Shown in pieces: positions 16,743 through 24,663 of a stretch of DNA of 32,317 nucleotides. This DNA comes from Oscillospiraceae bacterium (GTDB lineage: Bacteria > Bacillota > Clostridia > Oscillospirales > Ruminococcaceae). The position numbers and the translations under genes are program-made. Positions within the stretch are counted from its first letter, which is position 1, and each line of letters begins with the position of its first letter. Location: assembly GCA_900768125.1 (NCBI GenBank), contig CAAGBS010000009.1:1-32317 (forward strand), given 5' to 3'. Under the pieces are notes generated by a model. That model had not been told where the DNA came from. It ran no database searches and saw nothing but the letters and a program-made list of their open reading frames with translations.

Positions 16743-17836
16743 GCAGGGAACGCGCAAAAAAGCCCCGCAGCGCGGCGGGGACTATAGTCTTCTATTCGAT
16801 ATATTTCGTGCTGCTGGCGGCGGCGCTGTCCGCGGCGGCAGCGGGGCTGGGTAAGCTGTGGGAATTTTTGCAGCACTACGAATCCTGCCAGATATACCAT
16901 GCCACTGACGCACTGACCCGGGAACTGAACTCCGGGGATATTTCCCGGCTGTGCGGCGGTGTGGAGGATACAGTATCGCCATACGAGAATGGGGATACTG
17001 TACGCAGACAGCTTTCAGAGCGTTTCTCCGGGGATTTCTCGCTGAAAAGGAACATCAAGGAGAGCACCAAGGAAAATCCGGTCTATACGATAAGCTGCGC
17101 CGGGGAGCCGGTCGGATTCGCAAGGCTGACCGTGACCGGGCATGACGAACTTTACGGCTTTGAGATATTCGGCGTTGAGCGCGTGTACGGAGTACGTCTG
17201 GTGCAGAACGAGCGGGTGGCGCTGGAGCTTCCGTCAGGCTGCACCGCTAAGATAAACGGCGTGGAGCTTTCGGAGCACTCGGCGCACAGCACTGCGGAAA
17301 TAAAGGAAGCCGCCCATTTCGGCGAATATCTCGCGAACGCCCCGAAGCTTGAAAGCTACACCGTGGACGGGCTTATGTATCAGCCGGAGGTGGAGTTCTG
17401 CGACCGAGCCGGGAAGCCGCTGGAAGCCGTTCGGGACGACAGCGGCGCGTACGCCTGCGGACTTCCTGTATACGACCCGAAAACCGCAAAGCAGGCGGGT
17501 GAGTTCGCGCTGGAATTTTCCGAACTGTATTCGCGCTACATCGCGAACGACGCGTATTTCTCGTCGCTTTCAGGCTATATCCCGGAAAGCGCGGAACTAT
17601 ACAATACCCTCAAAACCTACGAGGGGCAGTTCTATACCTACCACAGCGGATATGACTTCACCAGCGAGCAGGTGAAAAGCGTTACGCAGTATTCTGACAT
17701 CTGCTTCGCGGTGCGCGTCAGCTACGACCACGAGGTGTACTACGGCGGTGAGACTTTCACCTACCCGGCGGATAACACCATCTTCGCGGTCAGCACCGGT
17801 CAGGGCTGGAGAGCCGTAGACCTGATAATGAACTGA
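16739..17836 (+). CDS. Membrane-anchored extracytoplasmic protein, unknown family
   Basis: 365 residues. Basic N terminus, one membrane helix (about 14-38), then an extracytoplasmic region. The middle (LELPSGCTAKINGVELSEH) looks like a beta-rich PEGA/Ig-like segment, and the C-terminal part (about 255-365; VRVSYDHEVYYGGETFTYPADNTIF) resembles NTF2-like folds, both by eye only. No catalytic motif is recognised. Start is GTG, overlapping the glycosidase stop (GTGA), so the two are translationally coupled and probably work together at the cell surface. Convergent with dtd 6 bases downstream, with no terminator visible in that gap. Confidence 0.75.
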   Translation: MSRERAKKPRSAAGTIVFYSIYFVLLAAALSAAAAGLGKLWEFLQHYESCQIYHATDALTRELNSGDISRLCGGVEDTVSPYENGDTVRRQLSERFSGDFSLKRNIKESTKENPVYTISCAGEPVGFARLTVTGHDELYGFEIFGVERVYGVRLVQNERVALELPSGCTAKINGVELSEHSAHSTAEIKEAAHFGEYLANAPKLESYTVDGLMYQPEVEFCDRAGKPLEAVRDDSGAYACGLPVYDPKTAKQAGEFALEFSELYSRYIANDAYFSSLSGYIPESAELYNTLKTYEGQFYTYHSGYDFTSEQVKSVTQYSDICFAVRVSYDHEVYYGGETFTYPADNTIFAVSTGQGWRAVDLIMN

Positions 17837-17842
17837 TGGCGG

Positions 17843-18277
17843 TCATTCTAATATGATGGTGAACGGTCCGTCGTTTAAAAGGCTGACTTTCATTTCCGCG
17901 CCAAATTCCCCGGTCTGGACGTTGGGAATCTCCCGTCGGCACACATCGCAGAAATATTCGTACAGGCGCTTTGCTTCCACCGGCTCCTTTGCCATCAGGA
18001 AGTTCGGGCGGTGACCCTTGCGGGTGTCGGCGTACAGCGTGAACTGCGATATCACCAGCAGCGAACCGCCTACGTCCTTCAGCGAAAGATTCGTCTTGCC
18101 GTTTTCGTCAGAGAATATCCGCAGACCTATCATCTTTGCGGCGAGGCGGTCGCAGTCCTTTTCGGTGTCGTCCTGCCCTACGCCCAGCAGCACAAGGAAT
18201 CCGCTTCCTATTTCTCCGACGGTCTTTCCGTCTACCTTTACGTCCGCCCTTTCGCAGCGCTGTATCACTAATTTCAT
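17843..18277 (-). CDS. dtd: D-aminoacyl-tRNA deacylase
   Basis: 144 residues, normal family length. Dtd removes D-amino acids (and misplaced glycine) from tRNA in the cytoplasm. The active-site motif SQFTLYAD lies at 77-84. The second cross-subunit motif, normally NDGPVT with its Gly-cis-Pro, reads NDGPFT (135-140); the Gly-Pro is kept and Val is replaced by Phe. It lies 38 bases after the yolD-like gene on the same strand, so it may be the third gene of the polymerase operon, though its own promoter in the A+T-rich gap cannot be excluded. Confidence 0.95.
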   Translation of the reverse strand: MKLVIQRCERADVKVDGKTVGEIGSGFLVLLGVGQDDTEKDCDRLAAKMIGLRIFSDENGKTNLSLKDVGGSLLVISQFTLYADTRKGHRPNFLMAKEPVEAKRLYEYFCDVCRREIPNVQTGEFGAEMKVSLLNDGPFTIILE

Positions 18278-18315
18278 AATTCTGAACCTCCGTTGTTTTT
18301 GCTTTAATTATAGCA

Positions 18316-18654
18316 TTATCCGGAGGTTTTGTCCAGTATTTCCGCGCAGTAGATATCATCGAAGCATATTTTCCGCCGGACTATTTTCAGGCTGCGGAAT
18401 ACCGGGTCAAATTCGGAGACTATTCCCGTGGCTGTTTCGTAGTGATCCTTTTCGTAGAACACCACCCGCAGCATATCCCCGCGTCTTACTTCATTCAGCG
18501 TGTCGGAAAGCTCAGCCGCGCCGTCTTCGGAAAGCTCCCGGCGCGGCTCTTTCACGCGCTCCTGCTCGCGGATATAGTCGTAGTAACCCTTCAGCGAAGC
18601 GAACGGCATGAACTGCCGCGCCCTGTCTGCGCGCCGTCTTGTTTCAGCCCCCAT
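18316..18654 (-). CDS. YolD-like protein
   Basis: 112 residues. RARQFMPFASLKGYYDYIREQE near the N terminus and the RGDMLRVVFYEKDHYETATGIVSEFD block match the YolD-like family, found beside UvrX/UmuC-type Y-family polymerases in Firmicutes and thought to be a partner of the polymerase. AGGAGGT lies 5 bases before the ATG at 18654. The gene overlaps the end of the polymerase gene by 11 bases, so the two are co-transcribed. Confidence 0.88.
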   Translation of the reverse strand: MGAETRRRADRARQFMPFASLKGYYDYIREQERVKEPRRELSEDGAAELSDTLNEVRRGDMLRVVFYEKDHYETATGIVSEFDPVFRSLKIVRRKICFDDIYCAEILDKTSG

Positions 18655-19903
18655 TGTGACCTCCTACCATGTTGTTGCGGCGTATTCCGGTTGCTTTCTC
18701 CTGCAGGCTCGCCGCCTTTATCAGGGAGTTTTTTCCGAACCGCCGCTTTATGTCGATTATTGCGTTCTGCATGTTTTTTTCCTTTTCTTCTGCCTGCGGG
18801 TCCATGAACAGGTCGAATGTCGAATAAACGTCATCTGCCAGACCGCCGAGCGCGATGTTTATGCTGCGTATCGGATATTTCCGGCGGGTCGTGTCGTTGA
18901 AAAGCCTTATAAATTCTTCGGTCAGCTTCTGTCGCGACCCGGTGCAGCCGGTGAGCCTGCGCGTGCCTCCCGTGGGCGGGAAAACGTCCTTGGAATAGCT
19001 GATGGTCAGCGAGACGGACCACGCCGCGAGCTTTTTTTCCACCAGTTCCAGCACGAGGGTATCCACCATCTCTTTCAGGACTATCAGCGCGTTGTCGGCG
19101 GTGTAGTCCTCGAAAAGTATCTGCCCGTTGGAAATGGACTTTGACGTTGACTGATACGCGTGGATATCCGCCATGGTGCAGGGTTCCCTGCCGTGGGAAT
19201 GGTCGATGAGAAACTCCGCATTCACCCCGAACTCCTTGTACAGGACTGCTTCGTTCATCTCGGCAACGCCGCCCATGTCGTACACGCCGTATTTCGCCAG
19301 CCTGCGGGCTGTCCCGCTTCCAACGTTCCAGAAATCGGTTATCGGGCGGTGGTGGCGCAGCCGGTCGTGAAATTCCCGCTCGTCAAGCCAGCCGATGTGG
19401 TCGGGGACGTGCTTTGCGGTGATGTCCAGCGCGACCTTTGCGAGGAAGAGATTAGTCCCTATCCCGGCGGTGGCGCAGATGTGCGTTTCTTCGAAGACTG
19501 CGTCCATCATCGCCTTTGCAAGCTGCTTCGGGGTCATTCCGTACATGCCGAGATAAGGCGTTGCGTCGATGAAGCATTCGTCAATGGAGTAAACGTGGAT
19601 ATCCTCCGGGCTGACGAACCGCAGATAAACGCCGTATACCTGCGCCGAGACCTCCATGTAGCGGCGCATTCGCGGCAATGCCGTGATGTACTGCACGCCC
19701 TCCGGTATCTCGAACACCCGGCAGCGGTTGCGTATCCCCAGCGCTTTCATCGCGGGCGTTATCGCAAGGCAGATGGCGCCGCTTCCCCTTGACGGGTCGG
19801 CGACCACGAGGTTCGTACTGAACGGGTCGAGTCCCATGTCGGCGCATTCCACCGAGGCGAAAAAGCTTTTCAAGTCTATGCACATGTAGATACTGCCGCC
19901 CAT
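18644..19903 (-). CDS. Y-family DNA polymerase, UvrX/UmuC type
   Basis: 419 residues. Translesion synthesis polymerase: CIDLKSFFASVEC (8-20) with the metal-binding Asp10 and YSIDECFID (105-113) with Asp108/Glu109 form the catalytic site; the little-finger region follows from about 240. The CIDLKSFFASVEC form, rather than DxDAFFASVE of DinB, points to the UvrX group. The start at 19903 is preferred to the in-frame ATG at 19921 because GGAGGTG precedes it at good distance. Followed by yolD-like and dtd genes. Probably SOS-induced, but no clear LexA box is visible. Confidence 0.92.
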   Translation of the reverse strand: MGGSIYMCIDLKSFFASVECADMGLDPFSTNLVVADPSRGSGAICLAITPAMKALGIRNRCRVFEIPEGVQYITALPRMRRYMEVSAQVYGVYLRFVSPEDIHVYSIDECFIDATPYLGMYGMTPKQLAKAMMDAVFEETHICATAGIGTNLFLAKVALDITAKHVPDHIGWLDEREFHDRLRHHRPITDFWNVGSGTARRLAKYGVYDMGGVAEMNEAVLYKEFGVNAEFLIDHSHGREPCTMADIHAYQSTSKSISNGQILFEDYTADNALIVLKEMVDTLVLELVEKKLAAWSVSLTISYSKDVFPPTGGTRRLTGCTGSRQKLTEEFIRLFNDTTRRKYPIRSINIALGGLADDVYSTFDLFMDPQAEEKEKNMQNAIIDIKRRFGKNSLIKAASLQEKATGIRRNNMVGGHNGG

Positions 19904-19954
19904 GACGCACCTCCGTTTCATTTGCTGCGGTTATAATGAACGTTCCTTGCTTAT

Positions 19955-19983
19955 ATTATACATGAACTTGCCGGCTTTGTCAC
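19955..19983 (-). promoter_or_regulatory. Promoter of the Y-polymerase operon
   Basis: Read on the minus strand: GTGACA (19983-19978), 17 bases, TATAAT (19960-19955), about 52 bases before the start at 19903. A short palindrome GAACGTTC (19938-19945) lies in the leader but lacks the four-base centre of a Firmicutes LexA box. Confidence 0.65.
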
Positions 19984-20074
19984 TGGTAATTTTGCCCGAA
20001 TATTCATTGTGAAATTTTCTTTATTGCACAAATTTATGAACAGATGAACAGCGCTATAGCACAGACATTTCCAC

Positions 20075-20103
20075 TTGATTTTTTTTCCGGCATATGATAT
20101 ACT
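20075..20103 (+). promoter_or_regulatory. Upstream promoter candidate in the liv spacer
   Basis: TTGATT (20075-20080), 17 bases, TATACT (20098-20103). Transcription would begin near 20110, where an ATG stands, and would read through the second promoter toward livK. Confidence 0.55.
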
Positions 20104-20109
20104 ATAAAT

Positions 20110-20211
20110 ATGTGTATTCACTGCCTTGAGAACCTGAAATTTGCTGCGCATGTGTGCAATAAATCCCGCCAGCATGATGCGTTACATCAAAAATACATGA
20201 ATTTTAGGTAA
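20110..20211 (+). CDS. Possible leaderless 33-residue peptide
   Basis: Frame from ATG 20110 to TAA 20211 encodes 33 residues rich in Cys and His (MCIHCLENLK, then AAHVCNKSRQHDALHQ). The ATG coincides with the predicted transcription start of the upstream promoter, about 7 bases after the TATACT box, and has no ribosome binding site, so it would be leaderless. Chance is a serious alternative: short open frames are common in such spacers. Confidence 0.15.
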   Translation: MCIHCLENLKFAAHVCNKSRQHDALHQKYMNFR

Positions 20212-20262
20212 AAGTACACAAAAAATACATTAGTTTTTTTGAATTATCAATGCTTTTTATTA

Positions 20263-20291
20263 TTGACAGATTTTGAATTAAAGGTTATTAT
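20263..20291 (+). promoter_or_regulatory. Main promoter of the liv operon
   Basis: Perfect TTGACA (20263-20268), 17 bases, TATTAT (20286-20291). About 130 bases of structured leader separate it from the livK ATG at 20428. Confidence 0.8.
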
Positions 20292-20427
20292 ATTATTGCA
20301 AAGAAAAAATTGCGCCGCATCACTTTTCCTAAACGCGAAAATGATGTAAGACGGCATGCTCTGCGCTGCTGGAGGGTTTTTCCGACAGACTGCGCCGAAC
20401 ACGAACTTGGAAAGGAAGAAACTCAAA

Positions 20428-21663
20428 ATGAAAAATGTTTGGAAAAAGGTTGCAGCATTCACAATGGCTGCGGCAATGACAGTTCCCTTTGCAGGCTGCT
20501 CCAGCAACGGCAGCTCCTCCACGGCAGGCGATTCCTCCGCGGCAGACTCCTCGGCGGCTGATGGCAACACCGCGGCAGGCGGCACCCTCGTTATCGGCGG
20601 TATCGGCCCGATCACCGGCGCAGCGGCAGTTTACGGCAACGCAGTCAAGAACGGCGCTCAGCTCGCAGTAAACGAGATCAATGCAAACGGCGGCGTAAAC
20701 GGCATGCAGCTCGAACTGAACTTCCAGGACGACGAGCACGATCCTGAGAAGTCCGTAAACGCATACAACACCCTGAAGGACGCTGGCATGAAGCTCCTGG
20801 TCGGCACCGTTACCTCCGCTCCCTGCGTAGCAGTAAGCGCTGAGGCTGCCAAGGACAACATGTTCCTGCTCACTCCGTCCGGTTCTTCCCTGGACGCTAT
20901 CTCCGCAGGCGACAACTGCTTCCGCGTATGCTTCACCGATCCCGGTCAGGGTAAGATCGCAGCTGACTACATCGCTGACAACTCCCTTGCTACCAAGGTA
21001 GGCATCATCTACGACAGCTCCGATGTATATTCCACCGGTATCCTCGATGGCTTCAAGGCTGAGGCTAAGGAGAGAGGTTTCGAGATTTCCGCTGAGGAAG
21101 CGTTCACCGCAGACGCTAAGACCGACTTCTCCGTACAGATCCAGAAGGTAATGGACAGCGGCGCTGATCTGCTCTTCCTCCCGATCTACTATCAGGAAGC
21201 TTCCCTTATCCTCCAGCAGGCTAAGTCTGCCGGCATGAACATGACAGTATTCGGCGGCGACGGTCTGGACGGTCTTATCGACCAGCTTGGCGACAAGGTA
21301 GACATCGCTCAGGACGTTCTCGTTATGACTCCTTTCGCAGCTTCTTCTCCTGATGAGAAGTCCGCTGCTTTCACCGCAGCTTACGAGGAAATGACCGGCG
21401 GCGAAGTTCCGATCCAGTTCGCAGCTGACGCTTACGACGCAGTTTACGCTGTCAAGATGGCTCTCGAGAAGGCTGGCGTTGACGATGCTTCCATGAGCGC
21501 TTCCGATATCTGCGACAAGGTAAAGGTAGCTATGACCGAGATCACTCTCGATGGCGTAACAGGTTCCACCACCTGGACCGCTGACGGCGAGCCGACCAAG
21601 GCTCCTCAGGTCATGAAGATCACCGTTACCGACGGCGTAGGCTCCTATGTTTCCGCTCAGTGA
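20428..21663 (+). CDS. livK: Branched-chain amino-acid type ABC substrate-binding lipoprotein
   Basis: 411 residues. The signal peptide ends in lipobox PFAGC (Cys24), followed by a Ser/Ala-rich tether, so the protein is anchored outside the membrane. The mature part is a periplasmic-binding-protein type 1 fold of the LivK family: LVIGGIGPITGAAAVYGNAVKNGAQLAVNEINANGGVNG, the ELNFQDDEHDPEKSVNAYNTL block and FGGDGLDG. Probable ligands are leucine, isoleucine or valine, but related proteins bind other small molecules. Start chosen at the signal peptide with AAAGGAAG upstream; the longer ORF from 20356 lacks a ribosome site. Codon bias is stronger than in the permease genes, fitting high-level synthesis. 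Confidence 0.93.
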   Translation: MKNVWKKVAAFTMAAAMTVPFAGCSSNGSSSTAGDSSAADSSAADGNTAAGGTLVIGGIGPITGAAAVYGNAVKNGAQLAVNEINANGGVNGMQLELNFQDDEHDPEKSVNAYNTLKDAGMKLLVGTVTSAPCVAVSAEAAKDNMFLLTPSGSSLDAISAGDNCFRVCFTDPGQGKIAADYIADNSLATKVGIIYDSSDVYSTGILDGFKAEAKERGFEISAEEAFTADAKTDFSVQIQKVMDSGADLLFLPIYYQEASLILQQAKSAGMNMTVFGGDGLDGLIDQLGDKVDIAQDVLVMTPFAASSPDEKSAAFTAAYEEMTGGEVPIQFAADAYDAVYAVKMALEKAGVDDASMSASDICDKVKVAMTEITLDGVTGSTTWTADGEPTKAPQVMKITVTDGVGSYVSAQ

Positions 21664-21693
21664 TCATCTGAACTGAACTAACAAACAAATCAG

Positions 21694-21750
21694 GACCCGT
21701 ATGTATGGTTTCCATGGATTTTTCCGTGGAAACTGTACGGGTCTTATTTG
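21694..21750 (+). terminator. Intercistronic hairpin after livK
   Basis: GACCCGTA (21694-21701) pairs with TACGGGTC (21736-21743), with inner GTTTCCA/TGGAAAC arms (21708-21714, 21727-21733), followed by TTATTTG. It probably acts as a partial terminator or 3-prime protector, giving more livK than permease transcript. A second perfect hairpin TACGGCAG/CTGCCGTA lies at 21771-21791 without a T tract. Confidence 0.7.
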
Positions 21751-21862
21751 TATAATTACGGCTATTTTTTTACGGCAGCTACACTGCCGTAGATCAAAGT
21801 AAATTCATCGAGTTTATTTTGATATGCGGCAGAATAAAATTCCCGAAAGGAGAAGGTTCTTT

Positions 21863-22792
21863 ATGAGCTTTATTTCTTACCTCATCAGCGGAATAAGCCT
21901 CGGTAGCATCTATGCGCTCATCGCGCTGGGCTACACGATGGTTTACGGAATCGCAAAGATGCTGAACTTCGCACATGGCGATATCATCATGGTAGGCGGA
22001 TATGCAGTCTTCACCGCAATGTCAACTGCGTGGTGCCCGGTGTGGCTTTCTGTCATCATCGGCATTGTGGTGTGCACGGTGCTGGGCGTAGTCATCGAAA
22101 AGGTGGCTTACAAGCCGCTGAGAAGCGCGCCTCCGCTGGCAGTGCTTATCACCGCCATCGGTGTCAGCTACCTTCTCCAGAACCTCGCGTTGCTGATTTT
22201 CGGCTCCGCAGCGCGGAATTTCACCTCTGTTGTCGATGGAATGCCGCCGTTCCTCATCGTAACCGATAACGGTGCGCAGTTCTTCACGGCGATAGAGCCG
22301 GGAGTACAGGCTTCCCTCAAGATATCAATGGAGACGTTCCTCTCTATAGTCGTATCGCTCATCATCATGGCGGCGCTGACCTGGTTCATCAACAAGACCA
22401 AGGCGGGAAAGGCGATGCTTGCCGTTGCCGAGGACAAGGGCGCTGCGCAGCTTATGGGCATCAACGTCAACGGAACCATCTCCCTTACGTTCGCTATCGG
22501 CTCCGCGCTTGCAGGCGTTGCAAGCGTGCTGATGTGCTCCGCTTATCCGCAGCTCAGCCCGTACACAGGCTCCATGCCCGGTATCAAGGCGTTCGTTGCG
22601 GCGGTTTTCGGCGGTATCGGCTCAATTCCCGGCGCAATGATAGGCGGCGTACTGCTGGGTATAATCGAGCAGCTTGCAAAGGCTTACATATCCTCCCAGC
22701 TTTCTGACGCGATAGTGTTCCTCGTGCTGATAATCGTGCTTGTGGTAAGACCCACCGGCATTCTCGGCAAGAAGATACGCGAAAAGGTTTAA
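21863..22792 (+). CDS. livH: Branched-chain amino-acid type ABC permease LivH
   Basis: 309 residues, mostly hydrophobic. The N terminus LISGISLGSIYALIALGYTMVYGIAKMLNFAHGDI is diagnostic of LivH. AFVAAVFGGIGSIPGAMIGGVLLGIIEQ is the loop that contacts the ATPases. Forms the membrane channel with LivM. Start at 21863 with AAAGGAG 8 bases upstream; the ORF could extend to 21824 but lacks a ribosome site there. Lies 12 bases before livM. Confidence 0.94.
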   Translation: MSFISYLISGISLGSIYALIALGYTMVYGIAKMLNFAHGDIIMVGGYAVFTAMSTAWCPVWLSVIIGIVVCTVLGVVIEKVAYKPLRSAPPLAVLITAIGVSYLLQNLALLIFGSAARNFTSVVDGMPPFLIVTDNGAQFFTAIEPGVQASLKISMETFLSIVVSLIIMAALTWFINKTKAGKAMLAVAEDKGAAQLMGINVNGTISLTFAIGSALAGVASVLMCSAYPQLSPYTGSMPGIKAFVAAVFGGIGSIPGAMIGGVLLGIIEQLAKAYISSQLSDAIVFLVLIIVLVVRPTGILGKKIREKV

Positions 22793-22804
22793 GGGGGCGG
22801 GAAA

Positions 22805-23887
22805 ATGACTAAGACGACAAAAAACAACTTCATAACCTGCGGTATCACCCTCGGATTGTTCGTCATCTTCGGCATACTCTCGATGACCGGCGTTCTCGGC
22901 AGCCAGTATTCCGGACTGCTCATACCGATAGGCATTTACATCATACTTTCAATTTCGCTCAACCTTACTGTCGGCATACTCGGCGAGCTTTCGCTGGGTC
23001 ATGCGGGTTTCATGTGCATAGGCGCTTATGTGGGTGGTATCTTCTCGCTGATGACCCAGGAGAGCATAGATCCCTCCTGGCTGCGAATGATACTCGCGCT
23101 GATAGTCGGCGGTATCGCGGCTGCGATATTCGGCATACTCATCGGCATACCGGTGCTCCGTCTGCGCGGCGACTACCTCGCCATCGTAACGCTGGGCTTC
23201 GGTGAGATAATCAAGGCGCTGGCGAACAACATCTACCTCACCATGGACAAGAACGGACTTCATTTCAGCTTCGCAGCCGCAGTCTCCGACGCGGACGCAG
23301 AGACCAGCAAGGTGATACTCGAGGGTGCAAAGGGAATAAAAGCCCCGCAGGACACCAACCTGGTGCTTGTAGTCATCGTGCTGATGATATGCATGGTAGT
23401 TCTGATGAACTTCATCAATTCCCGCGCAGGACGCGCGTGCATGGCGGTGCGCGATAACTACATCGCGGCTCAGTCGGTGGGTATCAACGTCACAAAGTTC
23501 AGACTGATGGCGTTCACGCTTTCCGCAGCCATCGCGGGCGTTGCCGGAGTTCTTTACTCCCACTCGCTCACCATGCTTGCCCCGAAGAAGTTCGACTACA
23601 ACCTGTCGATACTGATACTGGTATTCGTGGTGCTCGGCGGTCTGGGAAGCCTGCGCGGCTCCGTCATCGCGACCATCGTGCTCTACGCCCTGCCGGAGAT
23701 ATTCCGCGAACTTGGCGACTACAGAATGCTCATCTACGCTGTCGTTCTGATACTGATGATGATATTCAACAACGCGCCTGCGTTCATTGCGCTGCGCGAG
23801 AGGATAGGCGCTTCCGCCCCCGTGCAGAAGATAAGGGGAATATTCACACGCAAGAAGAATACAGCGGGAGGTGCGGACAATGGCTGA
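22805..23887 (+). CDS. livM: Branched-chain amino-acid type ABC permease LivM
   Basis: 360 residues with about ten hydrophobic segments. ILSISLNLTVGILGELSLGHAGFMCIGAYVGG and VLGGLGSLRGSVIATIVL are LivM hallmarks, as is GDYLAIVTLGFGEI in the middle. It pairs with LivH as the second membrane subunit. An unusual length of sequence between the GEI motif and the next helix (SFAAAVSDADAETSKVILEGAKG) may be an extracytoplasmic loop. Its end overlaps livG by 8 bases. Confidence 0.94.
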   Translation: MTKTTKNNFITCGITLGLFVIFGILSMTGVLGSQYSGLLIPIGIYIILSISLNLTVGILGELSLGHAGFMCIGAYVGGIFSLMTQESIDPSWLRMILALIVGGIAAAIFGILIGIPVLRLRGDYLAIVTLGFGEIIKALANNIYLTMDKNGLHFSFAAAVSDADAETSKVILEGAKGIKAPQDTNLVLVVIVLMICMVVLMNFINSRAGRACMAVRDNYIAAQSVGINVTKFRLMAFTLSAAIAGVAGVLYSHSLTMLAPKKFDYNLSILILVFVVLGGLGSLRGSVIATIVLYALPEIFRELGDYRMLIYAVVLILMMIFNNAPAFIALRERIGASAPVQKIRGIFTRKKNTAGGADNG

Positions 23888-24650
23888 GAATAAAAATATC
23901 CTCGAGGTCAAGAACCTTTCGATACAGTTCGGCGGTCTGCGTGCTGTAGACGGGCTGAACATGACTATCCGCAAGGGTCAGCTTTACGGACTCATCGGAC
24001 CGAACGGCGCGGGAAAGACCACCGTTTTCAACATGCTGACCGGCGTGTACAAGCCCACCACTGGAACTATCCTGCTTGACGGCGAGAACATCACCGGAAA
24101 GCCTGCAATAGTCATCAATAAGGCGGGTATTGCGAGAACGTTCCAGAATATACGTCTGTTCAAGGGCATGAGCGTACTGGATAACGTTAAGGTTGGACTG
24201 CACAATCACACCAGCTACACCGCTATCGAAGGCGTGCTGAGGCTCCCGCGCTACTTTAAGGAAGAAAAGCGCGCCAACGAAAAGGCGATGGAGCTGTTAA
24301 AGGTGTTCGAACTTGACGGTGAAGCACAGCAGATGGCGGCTAACCTCCCCTACGGCAAGCAGAGGAAGCTGGAGATAGCCCGTGCGCTCGCGACCGACCC
24401 GAAGCTGCTGCTTCTGGACGAGCCGGCAGCCGGAATGAACCCGAACGAGACCGCAGAACTGATGAATACGATACATTTCGTGCGTGACGAGTTCAAGATG
24501 ACGATACTGCTCATCGAGCATGATATGAAGCTGGTCTCCGGTATCTGCGAGGAACTGACCGTGCTGAATTTCGGTCAGGAACTGGCGCAGGGCGAGACCT
24601 CTGCGGTGCTCAACGACCCGAAGGTCATCACCGCATATCTCGGAGAATAA
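23880..24650 (+). CDS. livG: Branched-chain amino-acid type ABC ATPase LivG
   Basis: 256 residues. Walker A GPNGAGKTT, the LivG-type signature LPYGKQRKLEIARAL and Walker B LLLLDEPAAGMNP are all present, with H-loop IEHDM. Hydrolyses ATP to drive uptake through LivHM together with LivF. The start at 23880 is chosen because GGGAGGTG lies just before it; an in-frame ATG at 23871 has no such site. The ATPase gene overlaps livM and is followed 13 bases later by livF. Confidence 0.95.
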   Translation: MAENKNILEVKNLSIQFGGLRAVDGLNMTIRKGQLYGLIGPNGAGKTTVFNMLTGVYKPTTGTILLDGENITGKPAIVINKAGIARTFQNIRLFKGMSVLDNVKVGLHNHTSYTAIEGVLRLPRYFKEEKRANEKAMELLKVFELDGEAQQMAANLPYGKQRKLEIARALATDPKLLLLDEPAAGMNPNETAELMNTIHFVRDEFKMTILLIEHDMKLVSGICEELTVLNFGQELAQGETSAVLNDPKVITAYLGE

Positions 24651-24663
24651 GGAGGGAACGCTC

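Larger units (their letters stand above)
19984..20427 (+). other. Long A+T-rich regulatory spacer before the liv operon
   Basis: Together with the polymerase promoter this forms a 524-base gene-free stretch. It holds two plus-strand promoter candidates (20075-20103 and 20263-20291), a possible leaderless 33-residue ORF between them, and a hairpin in the final leader: CATCACTTTTC (20318-20328) pairs with GAAAATGATG (20337-20346) with one bulge, extended by GCCG (20314-20317) with CGGC (20352-20355). I recognise no catalogued riboswitch or T-box. Confidence 0.6.

Noticed and set aside
15618..16757. A 379-codon frame antisense to the glycosidase
   Set aside because: Shadow of the NAGPA gene; His/Arg/Gly-rich with no family resemblance.
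19938..19945. GAACGTTC palindrome as a LexA box before the Y-family polymerase
   Set aside because: The Firmicutes LexA box needs about four bases between GAAC and GTTC; here there are none, so SOS control is not claimed from this site.
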